Source: an uncultured Oscillospiraceae bacterium
GTDB taxonomy: Bacteria; Bacillota; Clostridia; Oscillospirales; Oscillospiraceae
Assembly: GCA_944385415.1 (NCBI GenBank)
Contig: CALWXC010000002.1
Location: 62,001-126,000, forward strand
Direction: 5' to 3'
DNA: 64,000 nucleotides
The notes beneath the pieces were generated by a model. That model had not been told where the DNA came from. It did no database searches and saw only the letters and a list, made by a program, of their open reading frames with translations. Of this stretch, positions 1-8,736 are shown in pieces. A program made the translations under genes and the position numbers. Within the stretch, counting starts at the first letter, position 1. Every line of letters starts with the position of its first letter.

Positions 1-1
1 C

Positions 2-922
2 CACGGCCAGAAGATTTCTCGAAAGGTCGTCCACCAGCAGCAGAAACAGCGCCCCGGCCACCATGGAAGCGGGCAGCAAAGCCCGGAAGTTGCTGCCCAC
101 CAGACGGCGGCACAGATGGGGCATGACCAGACCTACCCAGCCGATCATGCCGCTGACGGCGATGGAAGCGGCGGTCATCAGGGTGGCGCAGAGGACCACC
201 AGCAGCCGCAGCCGTCCCGGATGGACGCCCAACGCTCTGGCTTCTTCTTCGCCCAACGTCAGCAGATTGATTTTCCACCGCAGCAGCACCAGGGGAATCA
301 TCCCCAGGGCCATGACGGGGGCAATGCGCCACACCTCATCCATGGTGGTGCCGTTGAGACTGCCCAAAAGCCAGTAGGTGATGGCGGGTAATTGATTGTT
401 GGGGTCCGCCACCAGTTTCACATAGGAGGTACCGGCGCTGCACAGGGAACTGATGACCATGCCGCAGAGGACCAGATTGAGAATCCGGCTGCCGGGGGCC
501 CGGCGGCCCACAGCGTAGACCACGGCCACGGTGCCCATGGCGCAGAGAAAGGATACCAAAGTAATGGCGTTGTGGGTCAATCCCAGGAGAATGGCGATGG
601 CCGCGCCCATGGCTGCGCCGGAGGACGCGCCCAGGACATCCGGCGACGCCATGGGGTTTTGGAACACACCCTGATAGGCCGCGCCCGCCCCGGAGAGACA
701 AGCGCCTACCAGACAGGCCATAAAAATGCGCGGCAACCGCAGATTCCAGATGGAGGTGACCATATTGTCGTCCCAGGTGGGTTCCCAGTGGAAAATTGGG
801 TCCGTCAGAATTTTATAGGACCGGGCCACGCCCACGCCATAGCGGCCCAAAGCGATGGACAGAAAGATCAGGGCCAGCAGCAGCGCCCAAAGAATGATGA
901 AAACGCGGCGTTGTCGCTTCAT
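2..922 (-). CDS. FecCD-family ABC transporter permease (partial, C-terminus outside window)
   Basis: Translating the minus strand from the ATG at 922 gives about 307 residues of a polytopic membrane protein that runs off the window at base 1. It starts MKRQRRVF, has an N-terminal membrane helix, then motifs typical of BtuC/FecCD permeases: LRLPRIFMACLVGA near residue 65, GVFQNPMASPDVLGASSGA near residue 90, and SGMIGWVGLVMPHLCRRLVG near residue 275. Family members are about 330-350 residues, so only the last 30 or so are missing. The role is import of ferric siderophore, haem or cobalamin; the substrate cannot be told. Its ATG overlaps the stop of the upstream NTPase gene (ATGA), so the two are translationally coupled. 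Confidence 0.9.
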   Translation of the reverse strand, partial: MKRQRRVFIILWALLLALIFLSIALGRYGVGVARSYKILTDPIFHWEPTWDDNMVTSIWNLRLPRIFMACLVGACLSGAGAAYQGVFQNPMASPDVLGASSGAAMGAAIAILLGLTHNAITLVSFLCAMGTVAVVYAVGRRAPGSRILNLVLCGMVISSLCSAGTSYVKLVADPNNQLPAITYWLLGSLNGTTMDEVWRIAPVMALGMIPLVLLRWKINLLTLGEEEARALGVHPGRLRLLVVLCATLMTAASIAVSGMIGWVGLVMPHLCRRLVGSNFRALLPASMVAGALFLLLVDDLSRNLLAV

Positions 923-1395
923 GAACCCACCGCCTTGTCCAGCAGCCGGATCAAATGGATGGGCAGGCTGTCGCGGCTGGCTTCCGTCACCGATAACAGC
1001 AGGGCGCTGCGTCCGGCGAAGTGGGCCCAAAAGGGGCAGTCGGCCCGTTGACGCACCACAGCCACCACCAGAGGGCTGCGGTCCATCAAGGCCAGAACGG
1101 CGGCGGTAAAGGCGGGGGAGCGGGCCTCCAGAAAGCCCAGTTCATCCAGCAGCGTCACCGCACCGGGACGCAGTTCCGCCGCCGCTTGGTCAAAGGCATG
1201 GGGAATGGCCACCGCGCCCTGTTCCGTTCGGCGGGCCACGGTCCGTTCCGTACCGTCGTGGAGCAGCCGCAGCCGCAGTTCATCCCCCGCCCATCGGGTG
1301 GTAAAACCGCCCAGGGACAGGGGTCGGGCCGCCAGGGCCTTCGTCAATACGGTGGTTTTGCCCACCTGTACGGGGCCGGTCAATAGGAATTCCAA
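919..1395 (-). CDS. THEP1-like nucleoside-triphosphatase (P-loop NTPase)
   Basis: About 158 residues with a Walker A motif GPVQVGKTT at the extreme N-terminus and a Walker B motif VTLLDELGFLE near residue 95, the layout of the small THEP1/NTPase_1 family. I chose the TTG at 1395, preceded by AGGCGGTG, over the in-frame GTG at 1440, because the GTG lies upstream of the -10 box at 1431-1436 and so would not be transcribed. The gene is first in a unit with the FecCD-type permease and overlaps its start by 4 bp. Coupling of a THEP1-type NTPase to a siderophore-type permease is unusual; whether it energises, regulates or salvages something for transport is unknown. Confidence 0.75.
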   Translation of the reverse strand: MEFLLTGPVQVGKTTVLTKALAARPLSLGGFTTRWAGDELRLRLLHDGTERTVARRTEQGAVAIPHAFDQAAAELRPGAVTLLDELGFLEARSPAFTAAVLALMDRSPLVVAVVRQRADCPFWAHFAGRSALLLSVTEASRDSLPIHLIRLLDKAVGS

Positions 1396-1430
1396 TCGCT
1401 CACCGCCTGTTCTATCGTGATACTGAATTG

Positions 1431-1459
1431 AGAATAACACAGGGGACAGACGGTGTCAA
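1431..1459 (-). promoter_or_regulatory. Sigma-A type promoter for the NTPase-permease unit
   Basis: On the minus strand TTGACA (1454-1459) and TATTCT (1431-1436) are separated by exactly 17 bp. The predicted start of transcription, about base 1424, excludes the GTG at 1440 as start codon. Confidence 0.8.
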
Positions 1460-1490
1460 CCAAACAAAAAAGCAGGTTCCAGGCAAGAAC

Positions 1491-1520
1491 GAAAAATGGG
1501 AGCGCCGAAGCGCTCCCATT
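1491..1520 (-). terminator. Intrinsic terminator after the DnaC-like gene (bidirectional)
   Basis: Perfect 10-bp stem ATGGGAGCGC (1496-1505) with a 4-base loop and its complement (1510-1519), followed on the minus strand by a T run. A T run also follows on the plus strand. The stem abuts the TGA of the upstream minus-strand gene. Confidence 0.85.
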
Positions 1521-2494
1521 CAGTTTTTTTTCAGCAGCCGGATATCATTTCCGGCAAAGAGCAGCAGTTCATAGGTCCCCAGGAGCCGGGAGGCGATCTG
1601 GGGCGTGTACCGCTGGCGGATTTCGTTGGTGGTCAGATTGGTGGAGATGATGGTGGGCCGTCCGGCCATGAGTCGCCCATTGACCAGACTGTAGAGGGCC
1701 GACAGGGTGAACTGGGTGGTCATCTCCGTACCCAAATCGTCGAGAATCAGCAGGTCACAGTGGAGATACTTGGCGGTTCCATGGCCGCCGCCGCCGAATT
1801 TTTCCGCTTCAAAATCGGAGAATACCTGCCCCGCCGTCTCATAGACCACGGCATAGCCGCCGTCGGCAACAGTCCGGGCAATGGCGGCGGAGAGAAACGT
1901 CTTGCCCAGCCCCGTGCCGCCGGACAGCAGCAGGGACGGCGACTGCACCGAAAATTCCGCCGCATAGCGGCGGCAGCGTTCATAGACATGGCGCATGACT
2001 GCCCGGGGGGAGTAACCGCCCAGGTTGGCATCCTCCGTGTCGGGGTACAGGTCCAGACGAAAGGCATCAAACCGCTCGTTGCCGCTGAGCAGGCTGGACA
2101 GCTCCTTTTTCTGTTCCTGACGGCACAATTCCGCAAGACATTCACACATGCGCTCCCCCACATATCCGGTGCCGCCGCAGACGGCACAGATGGGCTCGGC
2201 TTTCAAATCGGCCTCGTCGATGCCCTCGGATTCCAGAATCCATGCCCGTTCCCGCTGGAGCTCCAGATTGGCTTTGCGCATCTGTTCCACAGTCTGCGTG
2301 GGGTCCTCGCCCCGTCGGAACGCCGCCGTCATGACCTGAGCCACCGTGGCGCGGAGCTGCCGGTCAATTTCCCGCAGCCGGGGATGGGCGTCGTAGATGG
2401 CGGCAATGCGCCGGTCATTCTCCTGGTCCCGGTTGGCCCGGGCCGCCGCCAGACGGGCTCTGGCCCGGCGCAGCACCTGATCGGAATAGGGCAT
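1520..2494 (-). CDS. DnaC-like helicase loader / ATP-binding protein
   Basis: A 324-residue protein. The N-terminal 110 residues are charged and probably helical; then comes a Cys cluster (CAVCGGTGY about residue 113, followed by CEC) that resembles a zinc-binding knuckle, and a AAA+ ATPase domain with Walker A LSGGTGLGKTFLS near residue 190 and Walker B LLILDDLGTE near residue 250. This is the DnaC/DnaI family that loads the replicative helicase. Start ATG at 2494 has GGAGGTG upstream. It lies 18 bp downstream of a DnaD-domain gene, a pairing typical of Clostridia, which supports a role in replication initiation or restart rather than an IS21-type transposition helper. Confidence 0.88.
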   Translation of the reverse strand: MPYSDQVLRRARARLAAARANRDQENDRRIAAIYDAHPRLREIDRQLRATVAQVMTAAFRRGEDPTQTVEQMRKANLELQRERAWILESEGIDEADLKAEPICAVCGGTGYVGERMCECLAELCRQEQKKELSSLLSGNERFDAFRLDLYPDTEDANLGGYSPRAVMRHVYERCRRYAAEFSVQSPSLLLSGGTGLGKTFLSAAIARTVADGGYAVVYETAGQVFSDFEAEKFGGGGHGTAKYLHCDLLILDDLGTEMTTQFTLSALYSLVNGRLMAGRPTIISTNLTTNEIRQRYTPQIASRLLGTYELLLFAGNDIRLLKKN

Positions 2495-2512
2495 GATGGT
2501 TCCACCTCCGTG

Positions 2513-3427
2513 TTACTGATTCAGCAGCCGCCGCAAAGCGTCCTGCTCCAGGGAACCCAGCGGCCCCTGTCCGGCGCTGCCCGCCGGGGGACGGCGGTTG
2601 TTGTTCGAGTAGGCGGCCTGTTGGCTCCGCTGGTCGCCGCCCTCCACCTCCTGGACCGTGTGCAGTCCTTTCTCGTGCCAGGATTTTAAAATGGAGTTGC
2701 AGTAGGGCCACTTCATGGCCCCGGTGTTGAGACACGTCTTTTCGTAGGCCATGGCAATGACATCGTCGCCAAAGCCCCAGTCCAGCCACTGACGGATGTA
2801 CTGTTCCTCGGCACGGGTCAGCCGCCGGTCTCCCAGTTGAAGACGCTGCTGGACCCGCGCTACAATCGTCTGCTTTTGGAGCTGGGTCTGCATGTAAAAG
2901 GCCGCGTCCTCCAGGGTGTCAATGCCTTGGTCGGCCCAGTAGTATGCTTCTTTTTCAATGGTCCGCAGAGACGGCGCCCGGACAAGCCCGCGGGCCCGGC
3001 TGCGCTGAATGCAGTATGTAATCAGTATACCGATGACCTCCGTGGGCAGACCCAGGTAATCGTGGAGGGACAGCAGAATTTTCAGCTCCTCCGTGGACAG
3101 CACCCGGCCCAGACGCCGCTGGGCTTCGCCCACCAGCAGACTGAAGCTGTTGCCCCGTTCTGTGGCCCGTAAGACGTCGGCCTCCGTGTATACCGGCGGC
3201 TGATCCCGGACGATGGGCCGTTGACGGGGGTCTTCCAACAGACCCAGCTGCCGCAGAGAGGCCATGGCTCCGTCCACCCGGTGGGCGGGCCAGCGGAGGG
3301 CTTCGGCGGCGGCGGCCGGGTCCGCACCGCTGCGGAGATACAGGTACAGCAGCGCCCCGTCACCGGAGCCTGCGCCCAACAGGCGGCGCACCTCCGAGAG
3401 GGGCAGGGACAGGACAGGTTCATTCAT
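2513..3427 (-). CDS. DnaD domain protein (primosome component)
   Basis: A 304-residue protein. The N-terminal part (residues 1-80) looks like the winged-helix domain of DnaD. The central part matches the DnaB2/DnaD domain, with LSTEELKILLSLHDYLGLPTE near residue 115 and, further on, a second region with YIRQWLDWGFGDDVIAMAYE and WPYCNSILKSWHEKGLHT near residue 240, the characteristic YxxxIL..W C-terminal signature. Role: DNA-remodelling primosome protein acting with the DnaC-like loader in the same operon. Start ATG at 3427 is preceded by AAAGGAG at suitable spacing. Confidence 0.88.
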   Translation of the reverse strand: MNEPVLSLPLSEVRRLLGAGSGDGALLYLYLRSGADPAAAAEALRWPAHRVDGAMASLRQLGLLEDPRQRPIVRDQPPVYTEADVLRATERGNSFSLLVGEAQRRLGRVLSTEELKILLSLHDYLGLPTEVIGILITYCIQRSRARGLVRAPSLRTIEKEAYYWADQGIDTLEDAAFYMQTQLQKQTIVARVQQRLQLGDRRLTRAEEQYIRQWLDWGFGDDVIAMAYEKTCLNTGAMKWPYCNSILKSWHEKGLHTVQEVEGGDQRSQQAAYSNNNRRPPAGSAGQGPLGSLEQDALRRLLNQ

Positions 3428-3474
3428 GGCGCTCGGCTCCTTTCCGACAAATTGGGCAAAATTTCGTATCTTAG

Positions 3475-3504
3475 ATTATAGCATATCCGGCCCTGCTGTT
3501 GCAA
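3475..3504 (-). promoter_or_regulatory. Promoter of the dnaD-dnaC-like operon
   Basis: On the minus strand TTGCAA (3499-3504) and TATAAT (3475-3480) with 18 bp between, and a TGC just before the -10 box (extended -10). Confidence 0.75.
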
Positions 3505-3569
3505 TGGGGAAACCTTTGGTATCAATGCTCCGTCATAGTATGGCGGTTAGACGCAGATTGTGAATGTTC

Positions 3570-3777
3570 GTAGGGCGGGACCTATGTGTCCCGCCGCCGG
3601 TATGCTCCATCGACCAACAACAACGTAGGGGCCGGCATCCTTGACGGCCCCGGACAGATTATGCCATGGGCGCGTCAGGGATGCCGCGCCCTACGGAGGT
3701 GGATGCGGATTCGCCCCATGGCCGCCCAGTAACCGCCAGGGGGTGCCGCACGGCGGGATACACAGGTCCCGCCCTAC
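3570..3777. repeat. Cluster of four GTAG-headed REP-like hairpins in mirror order
   Basis: This fills most of the 450-bp gene-free stretch 3428-3878. Four elements are visible: 3570-3595 (forward; GTAG then an 8-bp stem GGCGGGAC/GTCCCGCC), 3625-3650 (forward; GTAG, stem GGGCCG/CGGCCC around GCATCCTTGA), 3669-3694 (reverse; stem GGCGCG/CGCGCC around the same kind of loop, ending CTAC) and 3752-3777 (reverse; stem GGCGGGA/TCCCGCC, ending CTAC). The order outer-inner-inner-outer makes the whole cluster a large imperfect inverted repeat, like a BIME. Related copies occur at 13791, 14164, 28795, 46571 and 57120. I see no gene in the stretch. Confidence 0.85.
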
Positions 3778-3825
3778 AAATACAATTCAGGTTCCATACT
3801 GTGCGTCGCATAACCGCCATACCGG

Positions 3826-3861
3826 GAAAAAGGCGTACTGCAAAGGTTTTTGCAGTACGCC
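3826..3861 (-). terminator. Intrinsic terminator of the FAD-oxidoreductase gene
   Basis: Stem GGCGTACTGCAAA (3832-3844) pairs with 3849-3861; a T run follows on the minus strand. Confidence 0.85.
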
Positions 3862-3878
3862 AATGGAACCCTATGGGA

Positions 3879-5261
3879 TTACAGCCGCTTGGCAATGGCA
3901 CGAGCGGCCTGGACGCCGGACGCGCCGGCCTGAGCCAGACCGCGGGTGATACCGGCGCCGTCGCCGATGGCGAACAGGCCCGGCAGCTGGGTTTCAAGCT
4001 CCTCGGTCAGCTGAATGCGGGCGGAGTAGAACTTGACCTCCACGCCGTAGAGCAGCGTGTCATAGTTGGCGGTACCGGGAGCGATCTTGTCCAGGGCGTA
4101 GATCATCTCAATGATGTTGTCCATGTGACGCTTGGGCAGCACCAGGCTCAGATCGCCGGGGGTGGCGTTGAGGGTGGGACGGGTGAAGGAGTGGCCCATA
4201 CGGTGCTCGTTGGTGCGGACGCCCTTGATCAGGTCGCCGAACCGCTGCACCAGAACGCCGCCGCCCAGCATGTTGGAGAGGGAGGCAATGTGCTTGCCGT
4301 AAGTATAGGGCTGGTTGAACGGAGAAGTAAACCGGTTGGACACCAGCAGGGCAAAGTTGGTGTTTTCAGACCGCAAAGCCGGGTCGGCGTAGGAGTGGCC
4401 GTTGACGGTAATCAGACCGTCTACGTTCTCCGCCACCACATGGCCGTAGGGGTTCATGCAGAAGGTGCGGACCGTGTCGCCGTACTGCTTGGTCCGATAG
4501 AGCAGCTTGGACTCATAGACCACATCAGTGATGTGCTCAAAGACCTTGGCGGGCAGCTCCACGCGAACGCCCAGGTCCACCTGGTTGTTGGTCATGTCCA
4601 GACCCAGTTCCCGGCAGCGGTCGGCGAACCACTCGGCGCCGCAGCGGCCGGGAGCGCTGACGCAGAAGCGGCAGTCCAGCGTCTCACCGTCGGCCAGGGT
4701 CAGACGGTAGCCGCCGTCCACGGCCTCAATCTTGTCCACATGGGTCTTGAATCGGAACTCGCAGTTCTGATCCCGCAGATACTCGTAAATGTTGGTGAGG
4801 ATTTTCAGATTGCGCTCGGTGCCCAGGTGCTTGCAGCGGGCCTGGAGCAGATGCAGGTCATTCTCCAGCGCCTTCTTTTCAATGGCGCGGGCGGCGGGGG
4901 TGTCGGTGGAGAAAATCTCCTTGGTGGCGCCGAACCGGACATTGACACTGTCCACATAGTCGATGAGGTCCAGCAGATCCCGGCTGTCCAGGTAGTCGCC
5001 CAGCCAGCCACCGAACTCCGTGGTGAAATTGTACTTGCCGTCGGAGAAGGCGCCGGCGCCGCCAAAGCCGGACATGATGGAGCAGGGCTTGCAGGAAATG
5101 CAGTCCTTGACCTTGCCGGCCACAATGGGACAGCTGCGGTGGTAGATGTCCTGGCCCATCTCCAAAATGGTGATTTTCAGATTGGGCTTCAGCTTCAGCA
5201 GCTCATAGGCTGCGTAGACGCCGGCGGTACCGGCGCCGATGATGGCTACATCGTAAGTCAT
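3879..5261 (-). CDS. FAD-dependent oxidoreductase (COG2509-like)
   Basis: About 460 residues. The N-terminus carries a dinucleotide-binding motif VAIIGAGTAGVYAAYELL (residues 5-22); further on there is CPIVAGKVKDCISCKPC, then GFGGAGAFSDGKY, and a C-terminal FAD motif GLFAIGDGAGITRGLAQAGASG. This is the family of uncharacterised NAD/FAD-utilising dehydrogenases; the physiological electron donor and acceptor are not known. I chose the ATG at 5261, preceded by AAGGAG, over the longer reading frame that begins at 5303. It follows the PBP2 gene by 44 bp on the same strand, with a terminator behind it, so it may be the last gene of the elongasome operon, although no functional link is obvious. Confidence 0.85.
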   Translation of the reverse strand: MTYDVAIIGAGTAGVYAAYELLKLKPNLKITILEMGQDIYHRSCPIVAGKVKDCISCKPCSIMSGFGGAGAFSDGKYNFTTEFGGWLGDYLDSRDLLDLIDYVDSVNVRFGATKEIFSTDTPAARAIEKKALENDLHLLQARCKHLGTERNLKILTNIYEYLRDQNCEFRFKTHVDKIEAVDGGYRLTLADGETLDCRFCVSAPGRCGAEWFADRCRELGLDMTNNQVDLGVRVELPAKVFEHITDVVYESKLLYRTKQYGDTVRTFCMNPYGHVVAENVDGLITVNGHSYADPALRSENTNFALLVSNRFTSPFNQPYTYGKHIASLSNMLGGGVLVQRFGDLIKGVRTNEHRMGHSFTRPTLNATPGDLSLVLPKRHMDNIIEMIYALDKIAPGTANYDTLLYGVEVKFYSARIQLTEELETQLPGLFAIGDGAGITRGLAQAGASGVQAARAIAKRL

Positions 5262-5305
5262 GACAAAAACTCCTTTTTGTTTTTTCCAATTTACAGACGG
5301 CACAC

Positions 5306-7381
5306 TCAGCCCACCACGGTTTCCCCGGGCAGATCATCGGTGGGAGCGGCCTTGAAATACTCGTCCATGACGGCCACGGCGGCCTGGGCCAGATTACCGC
5401 CCTGGGCGCCCTTTTCCACATAGACGGCAATGGCAATCTGCGGGTCGTCCATGGGGGCATAGCAGACGAATGCGCCGTGGGCGGAGCCGGTGGAACCGTG
5501 CTCAGCGGTACCGGTTTTGGCGCAGACGGCTATGTCATAGTTTTTGAGGTAGGTGGAAGCCGTACCTTCGGTGACGGCCAGACGCATACCTTCTTCCACA
5601 GCGGCCATGGCCTCGTCGGAGAAGGTGTAGTCGTTAGCCACCACAGGCTCATTTTCCACCAGCGTTTCCGTGTAGTCGGAGGAGACAATGCGCTTCAAGA
5701 ACGTGGCCTTGTATCGCGTGCCCTGGTTGGCCAGGGAAGCGGTGTAGACGGCCAGCTGCATGGGCGTGAAGCGGTTTTCCGACTGGCCGATGGCGGCGGC
5801 AATGGTATCGGCGTCGTACCAGCCGGCCAGGTCCGGGTTATCCTTATGAACCTCGGCCTTGGTCTCGGGATTGGCACGGTAGCCGATGGACTCACCGATT
5901 TCCACGCCGGTGGGTTCTCCCAGTCCCAGCTGCTTGGCCACATTGTCAATGGCGGTAATGCCTGTACGGCGGCCTACCTCATAGAAATAGTAGTTGCAGG
6001 ATACCGACAGGGCTTCCATCATATTGATGACGCCGTGGGTGGTGCCGGTATTGGTGTAGATCAGACATTCGGGCTGATACGTTTCAAAATAGGTGTATTT
6101 ACCCAGGTCGTCGATTTCATAGAACCGGCCGATACCGGCACTGTCAATGGCGGCGATGGAGGTGACCATCTTAAAGGTGGAGCCGGGGGGCATGGGGGCT
6201 TGCAGCGCCCGGTTGTAGTAGGGCTTGTAGGGGTCCTCGCTGAGGGTGGCGTAATCCTCGTAGAACGTCTCCAGGGAGTAGGTGGGGTAGCTGGCGCAGG
6301 CCAGCACCTCGCCGGTTTTTACGTCGATGGCCACCAGTGCGCCGCCCTCGGCGTCCTGGCCCTTACCTTTACTGTCACTGGAAGAAGAGGAGGACAGACC
6401 GTTTTCCCGCAGGTCCAGAATGATCTTCTCCAGTGCTTCCTCGGCGGCGGCCTGGAGGTTGATGTCAATGGTCAGCATCACGCAGTCTCCGGCCTCCGGT
6501 TCCACGGCCCAGTATTCGTCCAGAACCTCGCCGTCTTCGTTGACTGTGGTGACCTTGGTGCCGTCGGTGCCATGGAGCTCCGGCTCAAAGGCCAGCTCAA
6601 TGCCCGATTTTCCCACGGTGGCGTTCATGGGGTAACCCAGGTCCTTATAGGTGGACTGGTACTCGTCGGCCCACATGGTGCCGAGATAGCCCAGAATGTG
6701 GGCGGCGTATTCGGTGTTGTAGGAGCGGACCGTGGAGGTCTGCACATTGAGGCCCGGCGTGGCCAGCTCCATGATGGCTGACAGGGTGTCGGTGTCGGCG
6801 TCGGCCAAAAGGGTGTAGCTCTCCAGACCGGTGCCTTCCACAGCCAGCAGAGCCAGCTCATACCGCAGACCCGTCACCAGCCGTTTCTGGTGATCGGTCC
6901 AGTCCGCCGGAATACCGAAGATCTTTTGCAGTTCCTTCATCAGGGTTTGGGGGGACATGTCCGGGTCGAGACTGTAGGCCGAAAGGAATTTGCGGAAATT
7001 GTTCTGCCAGTTGGAGTCCAGCTCGTCCAGGGTGTAGGCATAGGGGGTGGTTTGGGAGATGGGCAGATGGTCCGCGTAGTCCGCGCCCAAACTCTCGCAC
7101 AGCTCCCCCAGCTCCAGAAGCCGTTGGTTGGGGTCGTCGGCGTTGAGGAGAATGACACGGTTGAGCTGGATGTTGTAACTGGCCCGGTTGGTCACCAGGA
7201 CGTTGCCGTTGCGGTCCAGAATGGGGCCGCGGGCCGCCTGGACCACCGTGCGGTAGGTATAGGAGCCGGGCTCCTGGGTGGCCTGGGACTGGAGCTTGAA
7301 CAGCTGGGCGCCGTAGGCGCCCACCAAGGCCAGAATCAGCACAATCGTAACAATGACGCGAAATCGTGCTTTACGTTCCAT
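5306..7381 (-). CDS. mrdA: Penicillin-binding protein 2 (elongasome transpeptidase)
   Basis: A 691-residue class B PBP. One N-terminal membrane helix (about residues 8-27), then a dimerisation domain with ARGPILDRNG near residue 50, and the transpeptidase domain with the catalytic SxxK as STFK (Ser about 401), SxN as SCN and KTG as AKTGTAEHG. It crosslinks peptidoglycan during lateral growth with MreC/MreD and an SEDS glycosyltransferase. The ATG at 7381 (AGGTG upstream) lies inside the end of mreD, giving an 11-bp overlap and probable translational coupling. A serine-rich stretch near residue 335 is a likely flexible loop. The order mreC-mreD-pbp2 is the classical one. Confidence 0.93.
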   Translation of the reverse strand: MERKARFRVIVTIVLILALVGAYGAQLFKLQSQATQEPGSYTYRTVVQAARGPILDRNGNVLVTNRASYNIQLNRVILLNADDPNQRLLELGELCESLGADYADHLPISQTTPYAYTLDELDSNWQNNFRKFLSAYSLDPDMSPQTLMKELQKIFGIPADWTDHQKRLVTGLRYELALLAVEGTGLESYTLLADADTDTLSAIMELATPGLNVQTSTVRSYNTEYAAHILGYLGTMWADEYQSTYKDLGYPMNATVGKSGIELAFEPELHGTDGTKVTTVNEDGEVLDEYWAVEPEAGDCVMLTIDINLQAAAEEALEKIILDLRENGLSSSSSSDSKGKGQDAEGGALVAIDVKTGEVLACASYPTYSLETFYEDYATLSEDPYKPYYNRALQAPMPPGSTFKMVTSIAAIDSAGIGRFYEIDDLGKYTYFETYQPECLIYTNTGTTHGVINMMEALSVSCNYYFYEVGRRTGITAIDNVAKQLGLGEPTGVEIGESIGYRANPETKAEVHKDNPDLAGWYDADTIAAAIGQSENRFTPMQLAVYTASLANQGTRYKATFLKRIVSSDYTETLVENEPVVANDYTFSDEAMAAVEEGMRLAVTEGTASTYLKNYDIAVCAKTGTAEHGSTGSAHGAFVCYAPMDDPQIAIAVYVEKGAQGGNLAQAAVAVMDEYFKAAPTDDLPGETVVG

Positions 7382-7883
7382 GGGGATCACCTGCCTTTGC
7401 GATTTTGCCGGTCAGCCACCAGAACAGGGGCGTGGTCAGCAGCGAAAAACCAATTTGCAGCAGCAGCAGCCGGGAGGCATCCACGGGCATGGGAGAGCCC
7501 AGAAACAGCCGCTGGACGTAAACGGCCCCTTCACAGAGGACCAGATTCAACAGACTGCCGCCGACGGCGGGCATCAGGGAGCGGGTCACATAGGCGCTGG
7601 TGATATATCCGGCCACCATGGAGCCCAGGGGCAGGAGGAACACGAACACCGCGCCGCCGGACGCGCCCGACAGGGCCCAGAACGCGGCGGTGATCAAGGC
7701 AAACAGCCCACCCTGCTCATGGCCCTCCCGACAGGCCACACAGGCGGCGTAGACGGGCAGCAGGCTCAGTTTGGTGCCGCAGAAAGTGCGGTTGCCCAGC
7801 ACCGAGGTGGACAGCAGCAGCACCAGAAGGAATCCGGCGCTGTAGAGACTCCAGCGGAGGAAATTGCGTTGGCGTTGTGTCAT
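7371..7883 (-). CDS. mreD: Rod shape-determining protein MreD
   Basis: A 170-residue hydrophobic protein with about five predicted membrane helices, starting MTQRQRNFLRWSLYSAGF. It is recognised mainly by its composition, length and position between mreC and the PBP2 gene, because MreD sequences diverge quickly. It overlaps the PBP2 start by 11 bp and starts 10 bp after mreC ends. Role: integral membrane partner of MreC in the elongation complex. Confidence 0.85.
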   Translation of the reverse strand: MTQRQRNFLRWSLYSAGFLLVLLLSTSVLGNRTFCGTKLSLLPVYAACVACREGHEQGGLFALITAAFWALSGASGGAVFVFLLPLGSMVAGYITSAYVTRSLMPAVGGSLLNLVLCEGAVYVQRLFLGSPMPVDASRLLLLQIGFSLLTTPLFWWLTGKIAKAGDPHGT

Positions 7884-7892
7884 GGCGGTCCC

Positions 7893-8717
7893 TCACGACT
7901 GGTAATCGGCGATGAGGAACACCTGTTCCAGATCGCCCAGATCAGCGGCGGGTGTCAGCTTGGCAAACTTGCCCACGCCGGTCTCATCGTGGCCGGCGTC
8001 GGAGATATAGCCCAGCAGCAGGTTCTTGGGGTAGAAGGTGGAACCGGTGGTGACTACCTGATCGTTGTTTTTGAGCACCGCGCCGGTGGACAGGTAATTC
8101 ATCCGCAGCGTGCCGTCCTTATCGTAGGAGCCCTGGACCACGCCGGTGTAGCCGGAGGCGGCGATGGAGGCGGAAATCTCCATGGACGGGTCCAGAATGG
8201 TGGTCACCGTGGCCCAGGTGGGCCCGGCTTCCGTGACCATGCCCACCACCTGCCCGTAGGCGGTGACGGCGCACATGCCCTCTTCAATACCGGCCTCGGT
8301 GCCGCGGGAAATCGTGCAGGCCGTTTTCCAGTTGGAGGACTCCCAGCTGGTGACGTAGGCCGAACGGAAGGTGAAATCCGGATGGTCCTCCTGGAGTCCC
8401 AGCAGGGCTGTAAGGTATTCGTTTTCCCGTTCATACTGGGCCACGTCCCGGGCGTCCTCCTCCAATTCGGCCACCCGCTGCTTGAGCAGCTCGTTCTCAG
8501 CCTCCAGGGCGTCATAGCGGAACAGGTAGTCGTAGAACTGCTCCACCTGCCGCACCACCGCTGCTGCGGCGGCCCGGAAGGGCGACAGCACCAGCCCCGT
8601 GACCTGTTGGCCCAGGGTCGCACCGTCGCTGATGACGCCCACCACAGCAAAGAGGATGGCCAGGCTCATGGCCGCGGCCAGAATCATTTTGACCCGGCCG
8701 GAAAAGAATTTTTTCAA
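7893..8717 (-). CDS. mreC: Rod shape-determining protein MreC
   Basis: A 274-residue protein: short cytoplasmic start, one membrane helix (about residues 11-28), a coiled coil near residues 60-105 (YDALEAENELLKQRVAELEE), and the beta-rich periplasm-type MreC domain with EEGMCAVTAYGQVVGMVTEAG and GVVQGSYDKDG. The start codon is TTG at 8717, preceded by GAGGTG. It is the scaffold that activates PBP2. No mreB lies immediately upstream; maf does, which is the order seen in many Clostridia when mreB is just beyond or elsewhere. Confidence 0.92.
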   Translation of the reverse strand: MKKFFSGRVKMILAAAMSLAILFAVVGVISDGATLGQQVTGLVLSPFRAAAAAVVRQVEQFYDYLFRYDALEAENELLKQRVAELEEDARDVAQYERENEYLTALLGLQEDHPDFTFRSAYVTSWESSNWKTACTISRGTEAGIEEGMCAVTAYGQVVGMVTEAGPTWATVTTILDPSMEISASIAASGYTGVVQGSYDKDGTLRMNYLSTGAVLKNNDQVVTTGSTFYPKNLLLGYISDAGHDETGVGKFAKLTPAADLGDLEQVFLIADYQS

Positions 8718-8736
8718 TGCGTTTGCACCTCAGAAC

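Noticed and set aside
1496..2689. Long plus-strand open frame opposite the dnaC-like and dnaD genes
   Set aside because: It is a consequence of GC-rich codon bias on the opposite strand: no ribosome-binding site, low-complexity Gly/Arg/His-rich translation, and two well-supported genes on the minus strand.
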